Below are positions 48,380 to 59,492 of a DNA stretch of 64,000 bases, piece by piece; within the stretch, counting starts at the first letter, position 1, and each line of letters starts with the position of its first letter. The position numbers and the translations under genes were made by a program. The stretch is from Bactericera cockerelli (lineage: Eukaryota; Arthropoda; Insecta; Hemiptera; Triozidae), in NCBI GenBank assembly GCA_024516035.1, contig CM044959.1, positions 23,238,884-23,302,883 on the forward strand. The letters are read 5' to 3'. A model generated the notes under the pieces. That model made no database searches. It was not told the DNA's origin and saw nothing but the letters and a program-made list of their open reading frames with translations.

Positions 48380-51300
48380 AAAATCTCACGTATACAGATA
48401 ATGGTTTATCTCTAGATTTCAATACAGGTAAACTATTATGTCATTATTAGTTTATCGGTTAACATTAGGTATAGGTTTCAAATATTATGCAATAGAATTA
48501 ACTCAAACAATAGCTATTTTAACGTCACATATCCATGAACAACTTCTAAAGTCTCAACCGATTCTCCCTAACTAAAGAAAATGCAGTTGACTCTACAAAG
48601 AAAACTTACTCCCACAAAAACACATTTTCAACACCTCAATTAAAAATTGAACATGTCAACAAACAGCCTGTCACCTTTTCAATGCTTCAACAGATACTCT
48701 TGTTCAACAATGGAGGTCCAATAATAGAACTCTATTGAAAAAGTTAATCAATAGAATTACGCAATTTTATACTTTTCATTTCTACAGCTATAGACACTTG
48801 CGTCATATAACACAAAACCTCTACAGGTGATTTGGTACAATGTGGTTCTACAGAAAAACCTTAAGACTGTGGGGAATCAAGTGATCAATCTGTAATCTAT
48901 TCCAATTCGAGTATTTAGGTTAATTCAATTATACAAGCTTGTAACGTGAATTTATGTTATTTATTTAGTTGTTTACAGAAGAAAAGGTTTAGAGTAAACA
49001 ATAATAAACAAGCAATTGTTTTCCTTTCTTTCAAGTAAAGGACAGAACAATAGGATTTAGTTTACTAACAGGGGTGTGAGTTTCCCTGTTTTATTTTTAT
49101 ACATTCGATGAAAATGACCCAAATAGTCCAAAACAATTTATAAGAGAGAAGATAAAGGCAGAAGAAAGACACACAAATTACTCGGCTGACCCAAAACTGT
49201 CAATCACGTCCTGTCCCGTCCATTCAATATTGAAACCAGCGAGCTTTCCATGCAACACAACACAAATTGAATGCTCCCTCTGAGAATGTCTAGAAATAGA
49301 AGAGATAAAAAAAGAAACATTATGCACTTCTGATAAAATATAGCTAAGGTTCCAAACCTACGAGTGCATAAGAAAGTACATACTCGTATATTCACTGGAA
49401 GCAGTGCATAAGAAAATTATGCCTTTCAAGCCTATGAGGAATAGATACACAAAAATTTCTCCATTTTAAATTTGTATGGTATTGTAGCAACAAAGTACAT
49501 AGTTAGTTGCTCAAGCATATTCTCCCTTTCAATACTCTAAATTAATCTGAAATGTAGCAACCTACTGCTCTCCCATTCACATGTATCCGAAATATCATCA
49601 TGGTAAAAAATTAATGACCATTGGTAGTACATATTATATAAAGTGTGCCAAGCAACTAATTATGAGTCAAATTATATGTAGAGTGCTTTACTATGAGTTC
49701 GTGTGTATAATATGAGTACCAAATATTATACAAGACACCATGGTACCCAAATTTAAGCTCTACCTACTCACCGCACAACAGCAATGAGGCCAAATTTATT
49801 TCACATGGTGCTATAAAGTTTGGTATTTATTATAATTGTTATTTCAGGTGAAGCACTATTAGCATGGCCGAAATGAGTAGGCTGCGCGCTCCAATTTGAA
49901 GTGGTCTACTTTTGAGGAGCAAGAGCTGGGTTGTGGCTGACACTGGCGATGAATAGTACCCAAGCGAGGCATTGCTGAGCGGTAGCAGTATAGGGAGAGC
50001 TTGCGTTAGCATCTATATTTTTATACCTACTCTTTCTTTTCAAGACTCCCAAATTTATCATCATTTCAGACAGAGGAGAACAAAATCAATTTAAAAAAAA
50101 ACTAAAAAAACCTATGAAAAAAATGCCATATGCGGGGCTTGAACTATGATTTCGGGTAAGAATTAGGGGTACCTGATGCTTTTTCGCCTTTTCAAGATGC
50201 CGAATGCAAATCGAAGATACTGCAAACAAGCAGATGGCAATCATCATATCAGAAAAATCTATTCAATGTTGTAGGCGACGGAGTTCTTACTTTCCTCTGT
50301 TTTGCTGAGAGAGGTAGAGGTAATAATGAGAGGGTAAATAAGGTATGCGACAATTTGTGAAATTTGAGACCTAATCAAACTTGCGAACGATAATTTCATA
50401 CGGACTAAAGTTATGGTTTCCCAGGCCAAAAGAAAATTAAGAAGACAGGACTTTCTATTGAGCTTATTTACTTCTAAAGTGACCTCCTGGTGTGCCATTC
50501 ACACAACAGTCTCAATCAGATCCAATTAATTTACAATGCCCCCCCGACCAAGATCACTACAGCAGAAATGATAGCGTGAAAACGCCCATGCCTTTACAAA
50601 GTCGTTCCACACCCAGCTTTAGAAATTGGAAAACCTTCCAAGTCATTATTTCTACCAGTCCGCAACATGGCCATTGGAAATTCAAATAAAAATCATTCCA
50701 GTCACTCTGGCAATGCATAAAACAGCGCACTAAGGTTTCACTTGGAGTATTATCTCATTGCAGGAAAATTTCAATGATACTTTTTTATGCAATAAAAAAT
50801 ATGAACGCTAGCTTTTCATTCAATCTCGCTGCTCGTATACATGTTTCATCTCATTATACTGGCAGCAAGTTTTACTTGACCCACTTTACAGGGACACTCG
50901 CAGTTTATACTTATCACCAGGGCCAGCCACCTCATACTATTTTCACGAGTTGAAGTTGTTATTGCCTGATGAGAGACGGCTGAGCCTGTCAGGTGCACTC
51001 CCAGTGTATGTTCTCAGCTATCTTTTCATGTCTAACAGTTGCAATTCTACCAAAAACGGTCATCGTAGCTAATAACAATAATGAAAAATAGTAATAACAA
51101 TTATTTTAATGAATGCTTGTCATCAGGAGCCCCAATATCACGCCTGCACTTGCTTCAATTTGTTTGCTTCGATTTCTGCCAAGGAATTTTTTTCGAACGA
51201 ATCACTATAGGGAAAATGACCTTCATGAGGATCAGGAGAAATATAAAAAAGTTTCTGTAGACACAAATGGCAACTTGAGAATTTGCTACGTCCCCCCTAT

Positions 51301-52167
51301 GACAAGTGCTCATCTCATGAAAATCTCTCTGAATACATCAATTTCAACGAAAATCGATAAGTTCTCAGAGATTTATAAACCTGGACATTTTTTTTTTTCT
51401 TCTTAAAAACAAAACCTTTCAAACAGAGAAAAAATATATTTACCTATTTAATGAACATCAGGAGCTCCACAGATCTTCAGGATCGTATTAATCACGAACT
51501 TCTACTCTTCAGGAGCATACAGGATGGGTAAAAAAACCGATATGTTTTCCTCTTATCGAAGGTTAAATAAAACCATCATGGTAATGTGATGTCGATTATG
51601 AGCAGCTCTGAACAGCTTAGAAGTGTTTTAGTCAAAACATTATCTCACATTCTGCAAACAGATTATTTTTCCCACTTTTCTACCTCTTTTTCAAGAAATC
51701 TATCAATCCAGAATCTGTCTAAAAATTTGCACCGATAATTTCAACAATATTTTACACATTTCCTGGAAATTTCATGCCTTTCTCTCTTTTTGGTACGAGG
51801 TTTTGCGTATTGCTTGTACATATTTTGAAATGTAAATTACAAAAATGTTTGTTATTATTTTTCAAAGTTAAAATAAACACCATAATTATTACATTACAAC
51901 ACCACTAACATTCAAAAAACATCATTTAAGATGTGTGAAATACTAATGGTTAATATTACCCCTGCCAAATTTAGACTTGCAAATTTAGAAAAAAGTCATT
52001 GAAGAAAAACCTGATCGGTATTTATGGCCACCCACTATACGGTGGTATCTATCTTTCTCTAATGCAACAAAGATAACTCTCTCATCACTCATAACGAAAT
52101 CTGAAATATCATGAAATCTAAAATAAAAAATACCTATAATACTTGTTCACATCAAGGATAAGACCTG

Positions 52168-52170
<3 letters not shown>
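48380..52170. other. No gene recognised
   Basis: AT-rich. ORFs of up to 97 codons (51113-51406) lack domains. Confidence 0.45.

Positions 52171-52229
<59 letters not shown>
52171..52229. repeat. (GA)n microsatellite
   Basis: About 59 bases of uninterrupted GA dinucleotides. It creates a false Ser/Leu-rich ORF on the minus strand. Confidence 0.97.
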
Positions 52230-52230
<1 letters not shown>

Positions 52231-52738
52231 AAAAGGTACACAAAAGAAATGGATAAACCGAAGGGATGAAGCCGAAGGAAGTTGGGGTTGGTAAGGGAAA
52301 CGCAGAACTGGAACAAACACCTGTATCTCTACCCTTACCCTATCCTCCCATCCTCCTGTCAAACTGTAACTGTGGGAACTAGGTCAGCCGGTGAACGAAA
52401 ATCCGTACCGTAATATCTTCCAACAAAAAGCAACCCCCTGATAGAAGCGCCGAGGAGAAATGAGAGATAGAGCGAGGAGAGGACACAGAAAGCTAAGGGG
52501 GTACCTGTGCTTGTTAAGGTACTAAAGGAGCAAAAGATGAAGGAGTCAAGGGATATATTGGAGCCAAGCTAGGAAGAGATGAAAAACTTGCATTTACAGT
52601 GGGTGGGAGTCTCTGGAGCTGCCATCTCCTTGATGGAGATTAGCAATGATCCATATAAATCTAGTGTAATGGGGTCTATACAAAGATCTTTTGGCGAACA
52701 AATATATTTTAGCAATATTAGAACATATGATTATTGTC
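52230..52738. other. No gene recognised
   Basis: Purine-rich, moderately GC-rich sequence of unknown nature. Confidence 0.4.
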
Positions 52739-52947
52739 TGTCCCGGTAGCTCAGTGGTAAAGGCGGCACTCTGTGAATCCAGAGATTCCAGAGGTCGCGG
52801 GTTCGATACCCAGCCGGGACATGACAAGTTATCCTCTCATTTGGGATTTTTACCACATAATAATATGTCTTGGGCTTACTGCTGGAATAATGTGACTTTG
52901 ATAGTCTTAATCGGGCAGTATAAATAGGGCGATATTATTATTATTGT
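52739..52947 (+). mobile_element. SINE-2, full copy with intact tRNA-like head
   Basis: Positions 52740-52820 fold like a tRNA. GTCCCGG pairs with CCGGGAC as a perfect 7-bp acceptor stem. The A box is TAGCTCAGTGG and the B box GGGTTCGATACCC. The anticodon-arm loop is one base short (CTCTG TGAATC CAGAG), so it is probably not a working tRNA. An unrelated body (TCTTGGGCTTACTGCTGGAA) and an ATT-rich tail follow, as in SINEs. Confidence 0.88.
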
Positions 52948-54787
52948 ATGCCACCCGCGTTGTACAAGAAGACTTCAGGGAACTTTACAGTGCAAGTCAG
53001 TACTCATGAGATGTATACTTCTCATCCTGACACCACTGACAATCCAGGGTTTCGCCTGAAAGAAACATGACAAAAATAATGCGCTTAGTCCAACATCTTC
53101 ATGGAGACGTAGAATCATCAAACACGAAATCTGAAGAAAAAAATATCGTGAATCCCTGTCTTGATAGCGGACCTTTTTCATAAATATGCTCTCTAAACAG
53201 TGTCAACTGATTTGTGTCTTCCTTTCTTTCTGACCACGTGACTAATTAGTATGCGAATTTTTCGTGACATTCGTAAATTTTTCAATCCCTATGAAGGAAT
53301 AAAAACCTCAGGTATACCAATACATATTCTTCATGTGAAATTCTAAAATGCAGAAATTGGCCATTGTCAAAACCGAAGTCCTCGTTACTATGAATGAAAC
53401 GTATGCCACTGCCTTGTACCTGGCATCACAATGAGTATCAGCACAGTTCTAAAATTTCATTCCACATTATTTACCAATGCTGCCAGCGTAGTCCAAAATG
53501 TTAGCATTTCAACATGTTCCGAAATTGCCGCCAGATGAAGCTCTATACATTGAGAACAGAGATGAATCTTAATATTATTTAATGTTACTTGAACACTCCA
53601 CCGAGTATTGGGCGACCTAGATTACAGTCTTGCTGTTACGTAAGCACCATTGCACTTGAGCTACATCTTGCCTGAGTTATTCTTAGCAAATTTCTCCCAC
53701 CACATACCCGCCTTGCCTGCCATTTACAAACCAATACCAAACCGATCCACAGGCAGAGAGACTACTGGCGATGGCGTGCCAGCCCGAACCTACACTTCCA
53801 GTTTATTATTTACAACTGCCTAATGCTCACGATGTTCATACTCCTGCTAACTTCCAATTAGCTCGAATTCAAGGGTGGCATTTCAGACTTAAGCCGGTTT
53901 TCGTGATCTACTGGTTGAGTGTCGACTCGTAAATTCAATTGCAAGAATTATCCAAGGGTGAAGAATTTTTTCCGTAAAATTAAATGAGCGGAGGATGTTC
54001 AAATTTGAACTGACAAATGATCCAGCAGGGACATGCAGGGGGGGGAAGGGGGTTCTCAAAGGGACTCATTGTTGATGTAAAATTTAATAGGTACTTGCGA
54101 AGTTTGGCTGAAAACACAAAGAGACAGCCTTGTTAGTTACCTTGAAAAACCACATAAGCCTGAAATTTTCGACGACAATTTTTTTTCATCAAAAGGCAGA
54201 ACATTTTGAAAGAGCTGTGTGAAGATGTGTGGGGTGAACTAATACAATTAAAGAGCAAAGTACACTTTGACTTGGAAATTTCGATACCCCTTAATTGAAA
54301 ATTTATTTCTAAGCATGAAATCAACCTACACACCCACAAATTTAATTTTATTTCCTCAAAGGCTCGAAAGGTTTCTAATGAAACATGTCAATCACAAGCA
54401 TTTACATAATTATGTAGAGCACATTGAAACGAATTGATTTTTCACGGCGAGGGAGGGGAGGGGAAAGGGCACATCGCTGTGCTTGCTCTATATATATATT
54501 CTTGAGAAAGCAACATTCAACAAGCCCTTCAAGGGGAAGACTGGCAACATCTTTTATCAAAAACTTAAAATGATATGCATTTTTAATGTGTGAAATGATT
54601 GCTGAAAAAAGCGTCAGTGAAACGTCAATTTTAAGAATCTCTGTCGTGACCATTTTGAGTCAGCTCAAAGTTTAAACATGGTACTTACTCAAAAAATATC
54701 TCAAGGAATTCCAGAACAAAAATTAGCGTGAGTCCGATTGGTAAGTTGTTGTCAACCCGTGTTCCGTAGCCCCGTGCTCAAAGAGAA
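52948..54787. other. No gene recognised
   Basis: Chance ORFs only; a G-run occurs near 54040. Confidence 0.45.
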
Positions 54788-55031
54788 ATACAGTAGGAAA
54801 GAGAAATCCCGTTAGGACGAAAATCCCGTTAACTCGAAAGATTTCTTCGGCCCTTGTGGAACTTCGCTCCTTATTTGAAATCCTGAACACTCGACATCGT
54901 TCCCTGGAATACAGTAGGAAAGAGAAATCCCGATAGGACGAAAATCCCGTTAATTCGAAAGAATTCTTCGGAACTTTGGGGAACTTCACTCCTTATTTGA
55001 AATCCTGAACACTCGAAAGCTGTCCCTGGAA
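54788..55031. repeat. 121-bp tandem duplication, possible pogo-like termini
   Basis: Units start at 54788 and 54909 (ATACAGTAGGAAAGAGAAAT in both) and differ by a few substitutions. CCCGTTAACTCGAA at the left and the complement-like TTTCGAGTCAGTGGGATTC just after the right unit resemble ends of pogo/Tigger MITEs. The duplication is certain, the class is inferred. Confidence 0.8.
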
Positions 55032-55244
55032 TTTCGAGTCAGTGGGATTCTATTGTTCCATCCATGCTTGGGTTGGACCTAACTCCAAGCCTCGCTTAGG
55101 GGAGGACGGGAGGACGCAGGAATGGGCGGGCCTCTCCACAGTAGGTTAGCATTATCACCGGACCAGGGGAGATGTGGCGGCCCAGGAGGTCAGCCGGTAA
55201 TTATTACGGAGACAATTAATTACGTCTAAGCACATTATGGCCAT

Positions 55245-55248
<4 letters not shown>
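55032..55248. other. GC-richer unassigned block
   Basis: Purine-rich with CpG and no ORF of note. Could be regulatory or old repeat. Confidence 0.3.
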
Positions 55249-55275
<27 letters not shown>

Positions 55276-55400
55276 AGGAGAGAGAGAGAAGGAGAGAGAG
55301 AGCGAAAGAAGGAGAGAGAGAGAAGGAGAGCGAGAGAGAGAGAGAAGGAGAGAGAGAGAGAGAAGGAGAGAGATAGAGAGAGAGAGAGAGAAGGAGAGAG
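55249..55400. repeat. Compound GA/GAAGGA microsatellite
   Basis: About 150 bases of GAGAGA interrupted by GAAGGA and GCGA. It yields false ORFs in several frames. Confidence 0.97.
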
Positions 55401-55717
55401 CCAAAGCTTTCCAGCGTGTAGTGTGGACAGGACCTAAAATAAATTGCAGTGTTGTCGTGTGACACAACACAATTGTGTCAAGGCCACTTCTGTATATCCT
55501 ATCACTTTCCATTTCCATTCAGTACGCAATTCTCTATGTACCTACTTGGACTTGTGTATTTGGTTATACTCACTCAAGATATAGTGCCTAATACTGCTAT
55601 GTGTATAGTACGTGTACTTCATACAGGGTGGACCAACAAAGCGGAATCACAAAAATGACAACCAAACTCAGGCTGGGTGAGGTTGATGTGGTTGGCTGGT
55701 TAGTGAGCCAGCGAATG

Positions 55718-55920
55718 AAAGATGACCTTTTTCATTACTTACAATTTACAATACACCTAGAAAAGAAAATATTTGTGTTAATCACTTTTAAGATATCACA
55801 ATTACTCAAGTTCGCTTTACTAAATCTACGCTGAAATCAAGTCCTCCGCCTTATCGATTAAGCCACTGAGGTCGGTTCAAAGATGGTCTTTTTCATTACT
55901 TACAATTTACAATACAACTA
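55718..55920 (-). mobile_element. SINE-3, internally deleted, with 42-bp flanking duplication
   Basis: The SINE part (55760-55878, minus) has the same head and tail as 39891-40051 but has lost part of the anticodon-to-B-box region. It is flanked by two 42-base copies of AAAGATG..CTTTTTCATTAC...CAATACA.CTA (55718-55759 and 55879-55920) differing at three positions. That is much longer than a usual SINE target duplication. Confidence 0.8.
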
Positions 55921-56220
55921 CTTTTTTTTAATTTATTAAAGTTTGAAAACATACAATAATGTTATAGTACTTCTTCTTGGGCTGTATGAATTCTGACCAG
56001 TATTTTAAATTGTCGAGAAAAATGTTCCTCCTGTTTTAAGTTTTGCATTATTTGAACCTGGTCGCTTACCAGTCTAAATACATTACCACTGTACCTGTAC
56101 TATCGAAACAGTACAGTGTTTAGTTACAAGATGGGTTGATTAAATAAATAAAGCTGCATGTGATTGACTAAAGGTGTGAGTCCATCTGGGAGTTCAGGAG
56201 GTGTAAAGGAAAGCCAGTAG
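55921..56220. other. No gene recognised
   Basis: T-rich start, then unassigned sequence. Confidence 0.4.
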
Positions 56221-56310
56221 GCACCGTGGCCGGGTGGAGTAGCTGAAACTTTCAGCTCAGTACTTGGATATCTGGGGTCCACTCATACCTCGTGAGGAAA
56301 AATAAGTAGC
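56221..56310 (+). mobile_element. SINE-4 family copy
   Basis: The A-box-like GTGGCCGGGTGGAGTAGCTG is followed by GGGGTCCACTCATACCTCGT, which matches the body of the copy at 24015-24150. Confidence 0.6.
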
Positions 56311-57048
56311 TATTTGGCATGGATGGCATGGACAAATAAGCTTGAAACAGCTGTCCAGGTATATTCTGATATTCATGTACATTAGACTGGTTTTATCTCA
56401 TAGAGGTAAGAAAAAAATGTCAGAATTTTTACAACGCTCAGGCAGAAATGAGTTCGGCTTTTGCAGAAATTGAGATAGACAAAAATTAAAGGCAATCAGA
56501 GTACGTTAACAGGACCCGCTCTGGCCTCAAAGTTTGGAAATTTGGCAAATTTTCGAGGTTGAGCAGACATTTTCGGCCATAACTCGAGAACGAAAAATCA
56601 TACGAGCTTTAAAGATATATCAAATGAAAGACCATTTTGTTGGCTTTACTTTGTTGTATAATACTAGTTCCCGAAATCTTAATGATTACTGACTAAATTA
56701 AGAATATGTAGTCAAAAACGGGCCAGGTACCCAAAGTAGAGCATCTAAGGCATGATAGGATAAAGGGTGAAAATACTTATTATTTATAAAAATTATACAT
56801 ATAAATGTTAGAAGATTAGTTTTGAATGATTTTTTGACACATTATGAAGCTATAAATACCCGTTTTTACCTACTTGATAGTTCCTGACAGGTTAAGGCAT
56901 GGCCAGAAAAACAAAATAATAATACAAACATATTACGTCAAAGTTAATCTCATTTTTTTTTTATTGTAGAACTACAAATATCTAAAATTAAAAGTACAAA
57001 TAGGTATTATTTCGTCAAAAAAATACAAATTAAGCAGTAAAACTTAAC

Positions 57049-57924
57049 TTAGTTAGTTGGGAGAGGGGTAGAGAGGGAACTTTTTGAAGAATCAGGATAG
57101 AGTCTCCTACATTTACTCACAACTTGTGGGACAAACTGTTTCTGACATTCCTCTCTAGTTAGTAAGTCGCTGAAGTCACTCCTCAACTTAAAGCCTCTCT
57201 TGGCTGTGTCGTTTACAACTTTAAGGGATTGTACAATTTTAAGTCCTTTCTGATACTGAGGCTTACCATGCCAGGTTTAGGGTCTCCCCTCAAAAAGTCA
57301 GTTTTTATGACAAATCGACTGAAGAAAAGAAATGTTTCGTGAGTAATGAACTCTTTAAGGCCCCTTCTCACATAAGCTGGTATGTCTTTTATTCGTACTG
57401 TAATGTTGGCATTTTTTGTCCCCTCTGTATCATCAGAAGAACTGAAAAGCTTTGCAGCCATTCCAGACTTTTCATCATATATGACAAAGTTGGATCGAAA
57501 AATCCCAAGCCAACAGTTTCGGCATTCAAGTACCACAGGTTATACCCAAGAAACAGGAGCTACTGTAGACGCTTGTGATCTGTGTTGTAACCTGCCCATC
57601 CCGTCGTATGCCTCCCCTCTGATGGGCGAGAAGTGACACAGTACTTCCCATTTAGGTGCTGGGTCAACACGAGCGCACCGGAAGGTATCCCTTACAAACA
57701 ATTGTAACCAAATTAAGAATACAAATTTTTGTCGGCACGGAGGATCGAACCCAGGACCTTCCGCATGGCAAGCGGTGCTTAACCACTGAGCTAATCGCGT
57801 TCCCATATAAATTATCTGGATGAGGTTCTGTTCTACTACCCATTTTACAGTCAAAGACGCTTCTCAAGACAACTTCTAGAATCTTGTGCCGATTTGCTAA
57901 GGAGAGCAAGTCCCGCTCTAACAT
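57049..57924 (-). pseudogene. Uncharacterised arthropod repeat-family protein, left copy
   Basis: Read from 57924 down, the N-terminal part LERDLLSLANRHKILEVVLR is followed by a SINE-1 insertion (57541-57806). Coding then resumes with LGIFRSNF, AAKLFSSSDD and KEFITHETFLFFSRF. A one-base loss near 57265 shifts the frame, after which VNDTAKRGFKL, LLTREECQKQFVPQVV and a stop at 57049-57051 follow. From memory of arthropod genome annotations, the pattern HLWYL..E, FFD, SLKVVND.A.RG and LLQ/PQVV belongs to a large family of uncharacterised proteins spread by duplication. I know no function for it. The copy is dead because of the insertion and frameshift. Confidence 0.7.
57541..57806 (-). mobile_element. 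SINE-1, clear copy inside the left pseudogene
   Basis: On the minus strand it starts with GGGAACGCGATTAGCTCAGT (A box), then GGGTTCGATCCTCCGTGCCG (B box), then CGACAAAAATTTGTATTCTT and a long body ending in GTCACTTCTCGCCCATCAGA and beyond. It interrupts the coding sequence of the left copy. The tail segment recurs alone at 60312-60362, and a decayed copy is at 14390-14535. Confidence 0.8.
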
Positions 57925-57939
57925 TTTTTCTAATAATGT

Positions 57940-58515
57940 GCAGGATCCTTTTACTCTACACCTGTGTTTGATGCTGTCGCATCAAAACACAGTTCAGAGA
58001 AAGCACTAAATAAAGTTGTCTATCACCTGTGGTACTTGAATGCCGAAACTGCTGGCTTGGGATTTTTCGATCCAACTTTGTCACATGATGAAAAGTCTGG
58101 AATGGCTGCAAAGCTTTTCAGTTCTTCTGATGATACAGAGGGGACAAAAAATGTCAATATTACAGTACGAATAAAAGACATACCAGCTTATGTGAGAGAG
58201 GGCTTTAAAGAGTTCATTACTCACGGAACTTTTCTTTTCTTTAGTCGATTTGTCATAAAAACTGACTTTTTGAGGGGAGACCTCTAAATTTGACATGGTG
58301 AGCCTCAGTATCAGAAAGGACTTAAAATTGTACAATCCCTTAAATTTGTAAACGACACAGCCAAGAGAGGCGTTAAGTTGATGAGTGACTTCAGCGACTT
58401 ACTAACTAGAGAGGAATGTCAGAAACAGTTTGTCCCACAAGTTGTGAGTAAATGTAGGAGACTCTATCCTGATTCTTCAAAAAGTTCCCTCTCTACCCCT
58501 CTCCCAACTAACTAA
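57940..58515 (+). pseudogene. Uncharacterised arthropod repeat-family protein, right copy
   Basis: The open frame from about 57943 contains STPVFDAVASKHSSEK, VVYHLWYLNAETAGLGFFDP, AAKLFSSSDD and KEFITHGTFLFFSRF. Two in-frame stops, TAA at 58285 and TGA at 58291, interrupt it; both can arise by single transitions. The same frame continues to EPQYQKGLKIVQSLKFVND, LLTREECQKQFVPQVV and a stop at 58513-58515. It lacks the N-terminal part kept by the left copy. A possible acceptor (TTTTTTCTAATAATGTGCAG, ending at 57942) precedes it, so the intact gene may contain an intron. Function unknown. Confidence 0.72.
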
Positions 58516-59267
58516 GTTAAGTTTTACTGCTTAATTTGTATTTTTTTGACAAAATAATACCTATTTTTACTTTAATTTTAGATATTTGTAGTTCTACAAT
58601 AAAAAAATGAGAAAAACTTTGACGTAATATATTTGTATTATTATTTTGTTTTTCTGGCCATGCCTTAACCTGTCAGGAACTATCAAGTAGGTAAAAACGG
58701 GTATTTATAGCTTCATAATGTGTCAAAAAATCATTCAAAACTAATCTTCTAACATTTATATGTATATGTTTTATAAATCATAAGTATTTTCACCCATTAT
58801 CCTATCATGCCTTAGATGCTCTACTTCGGGTACCTGGCCCGTTTTCGACTACATATTCTTAATTTAGTCAGTAACCATTAAGATTTCGGGAACTAGTATT
58901 ATATAACAAAGTAAAGCTAACAAAATGGTCTTTCATTTGATATATCTTTAAAGCTTTTATGATTTTTCGTTCTCGAGTTATGGCCGAAAATGTCAGCTCA
59001 ACCTCGAAAATTTGGCAAATTTCCAAACTTTGAGGCCAGAGCGGGTCCTGTTAACGTACTCTGATTGCCTTGAAATTTTGTCTATCTCAATTTCTGCAAA
59101 AGCCGAACTCATTTCTGCCTGAGCGTTGTAAAAATTCCGATATTGATTTTTTAAAACCAGTCTAATGTACATCTAGTACAACTTCTCACTTTTCTGTTTA
59201 TACTGATTATACTGATTTGTATGGATAGCGACCAGTGGCGAGAGGCATTACGATAAATATATATTTA

Positions 59268-59492
59268 TTAACACGTATGAGACGGCGTGCCCACCGGTGA
59301 GTCACGTTTTTTTTTCAATTTCCCTTGTAACGTGACCCACCGGTGGGCACAGATAATGCAATTTTTAATATATTTTTGTACTCGCCCGTCCCAATTGTTT
59401 TTTGTTGTTGTCATATTTGGAACACATACCCTAATTTGAAGCCGTCCCAGTGTACAAACTATAGAAAATAGGACCCGTCTCATACGTGTTAA
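59268..59492. mobile_element. TTAA-flanked MITE B (piggyBac-like)
   Basis: A 217-bp element between TTAA sites has inverted ends CACGTATGAGACGG and CCCGTCTCATACGTG. Inner copies of GTGCCCACCGGTGAGTCACG and CGTGACCCACCGGTGGGCAC face each other. Ends and inner palindromic block resemble MITE A at 15044-15201, so both probably used related transposases. Confidence 0.82.

Larger units (their letters stand above)
56376..59171. mobile_element. 2.8 kb structure with about 1.15-kb inverted arms
   Basis: The left arm (56376-57540) and right arm (58025-59171) are inverted copies with scattered substitutions and small indels. Outer ends read TGTACATTAGACTGGTTTTA and its complement. Each arm carries a broken copy of the same coding sequence, and the copies point away from each other. 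The middle (57541-58024) holds a SINE-1 insertion and the non-shared inner parts of the two genes. It could be one element with very long inverted ends or two head-to-head insertions. No transposase family could be named. Confidence 0.85.

Noticed and set aside
52147..52362. Ser/Leu-repeat ORF on the minus strand
   Set aside because: It is the translation of a (GA)n microsatellite; no other coding evidence.
52740..52820. Functional tRNA gene
   Set aside because: The anticodon loop is one base short, a SINE body follows directly and a truncated sister copy exists at 48068.
55216..55518. Several 66-100 codon ORFs rich in Ser/Leu or Arg/Glu
   Set aside because: All are readings of the GA/GAAGGA simple repeat.
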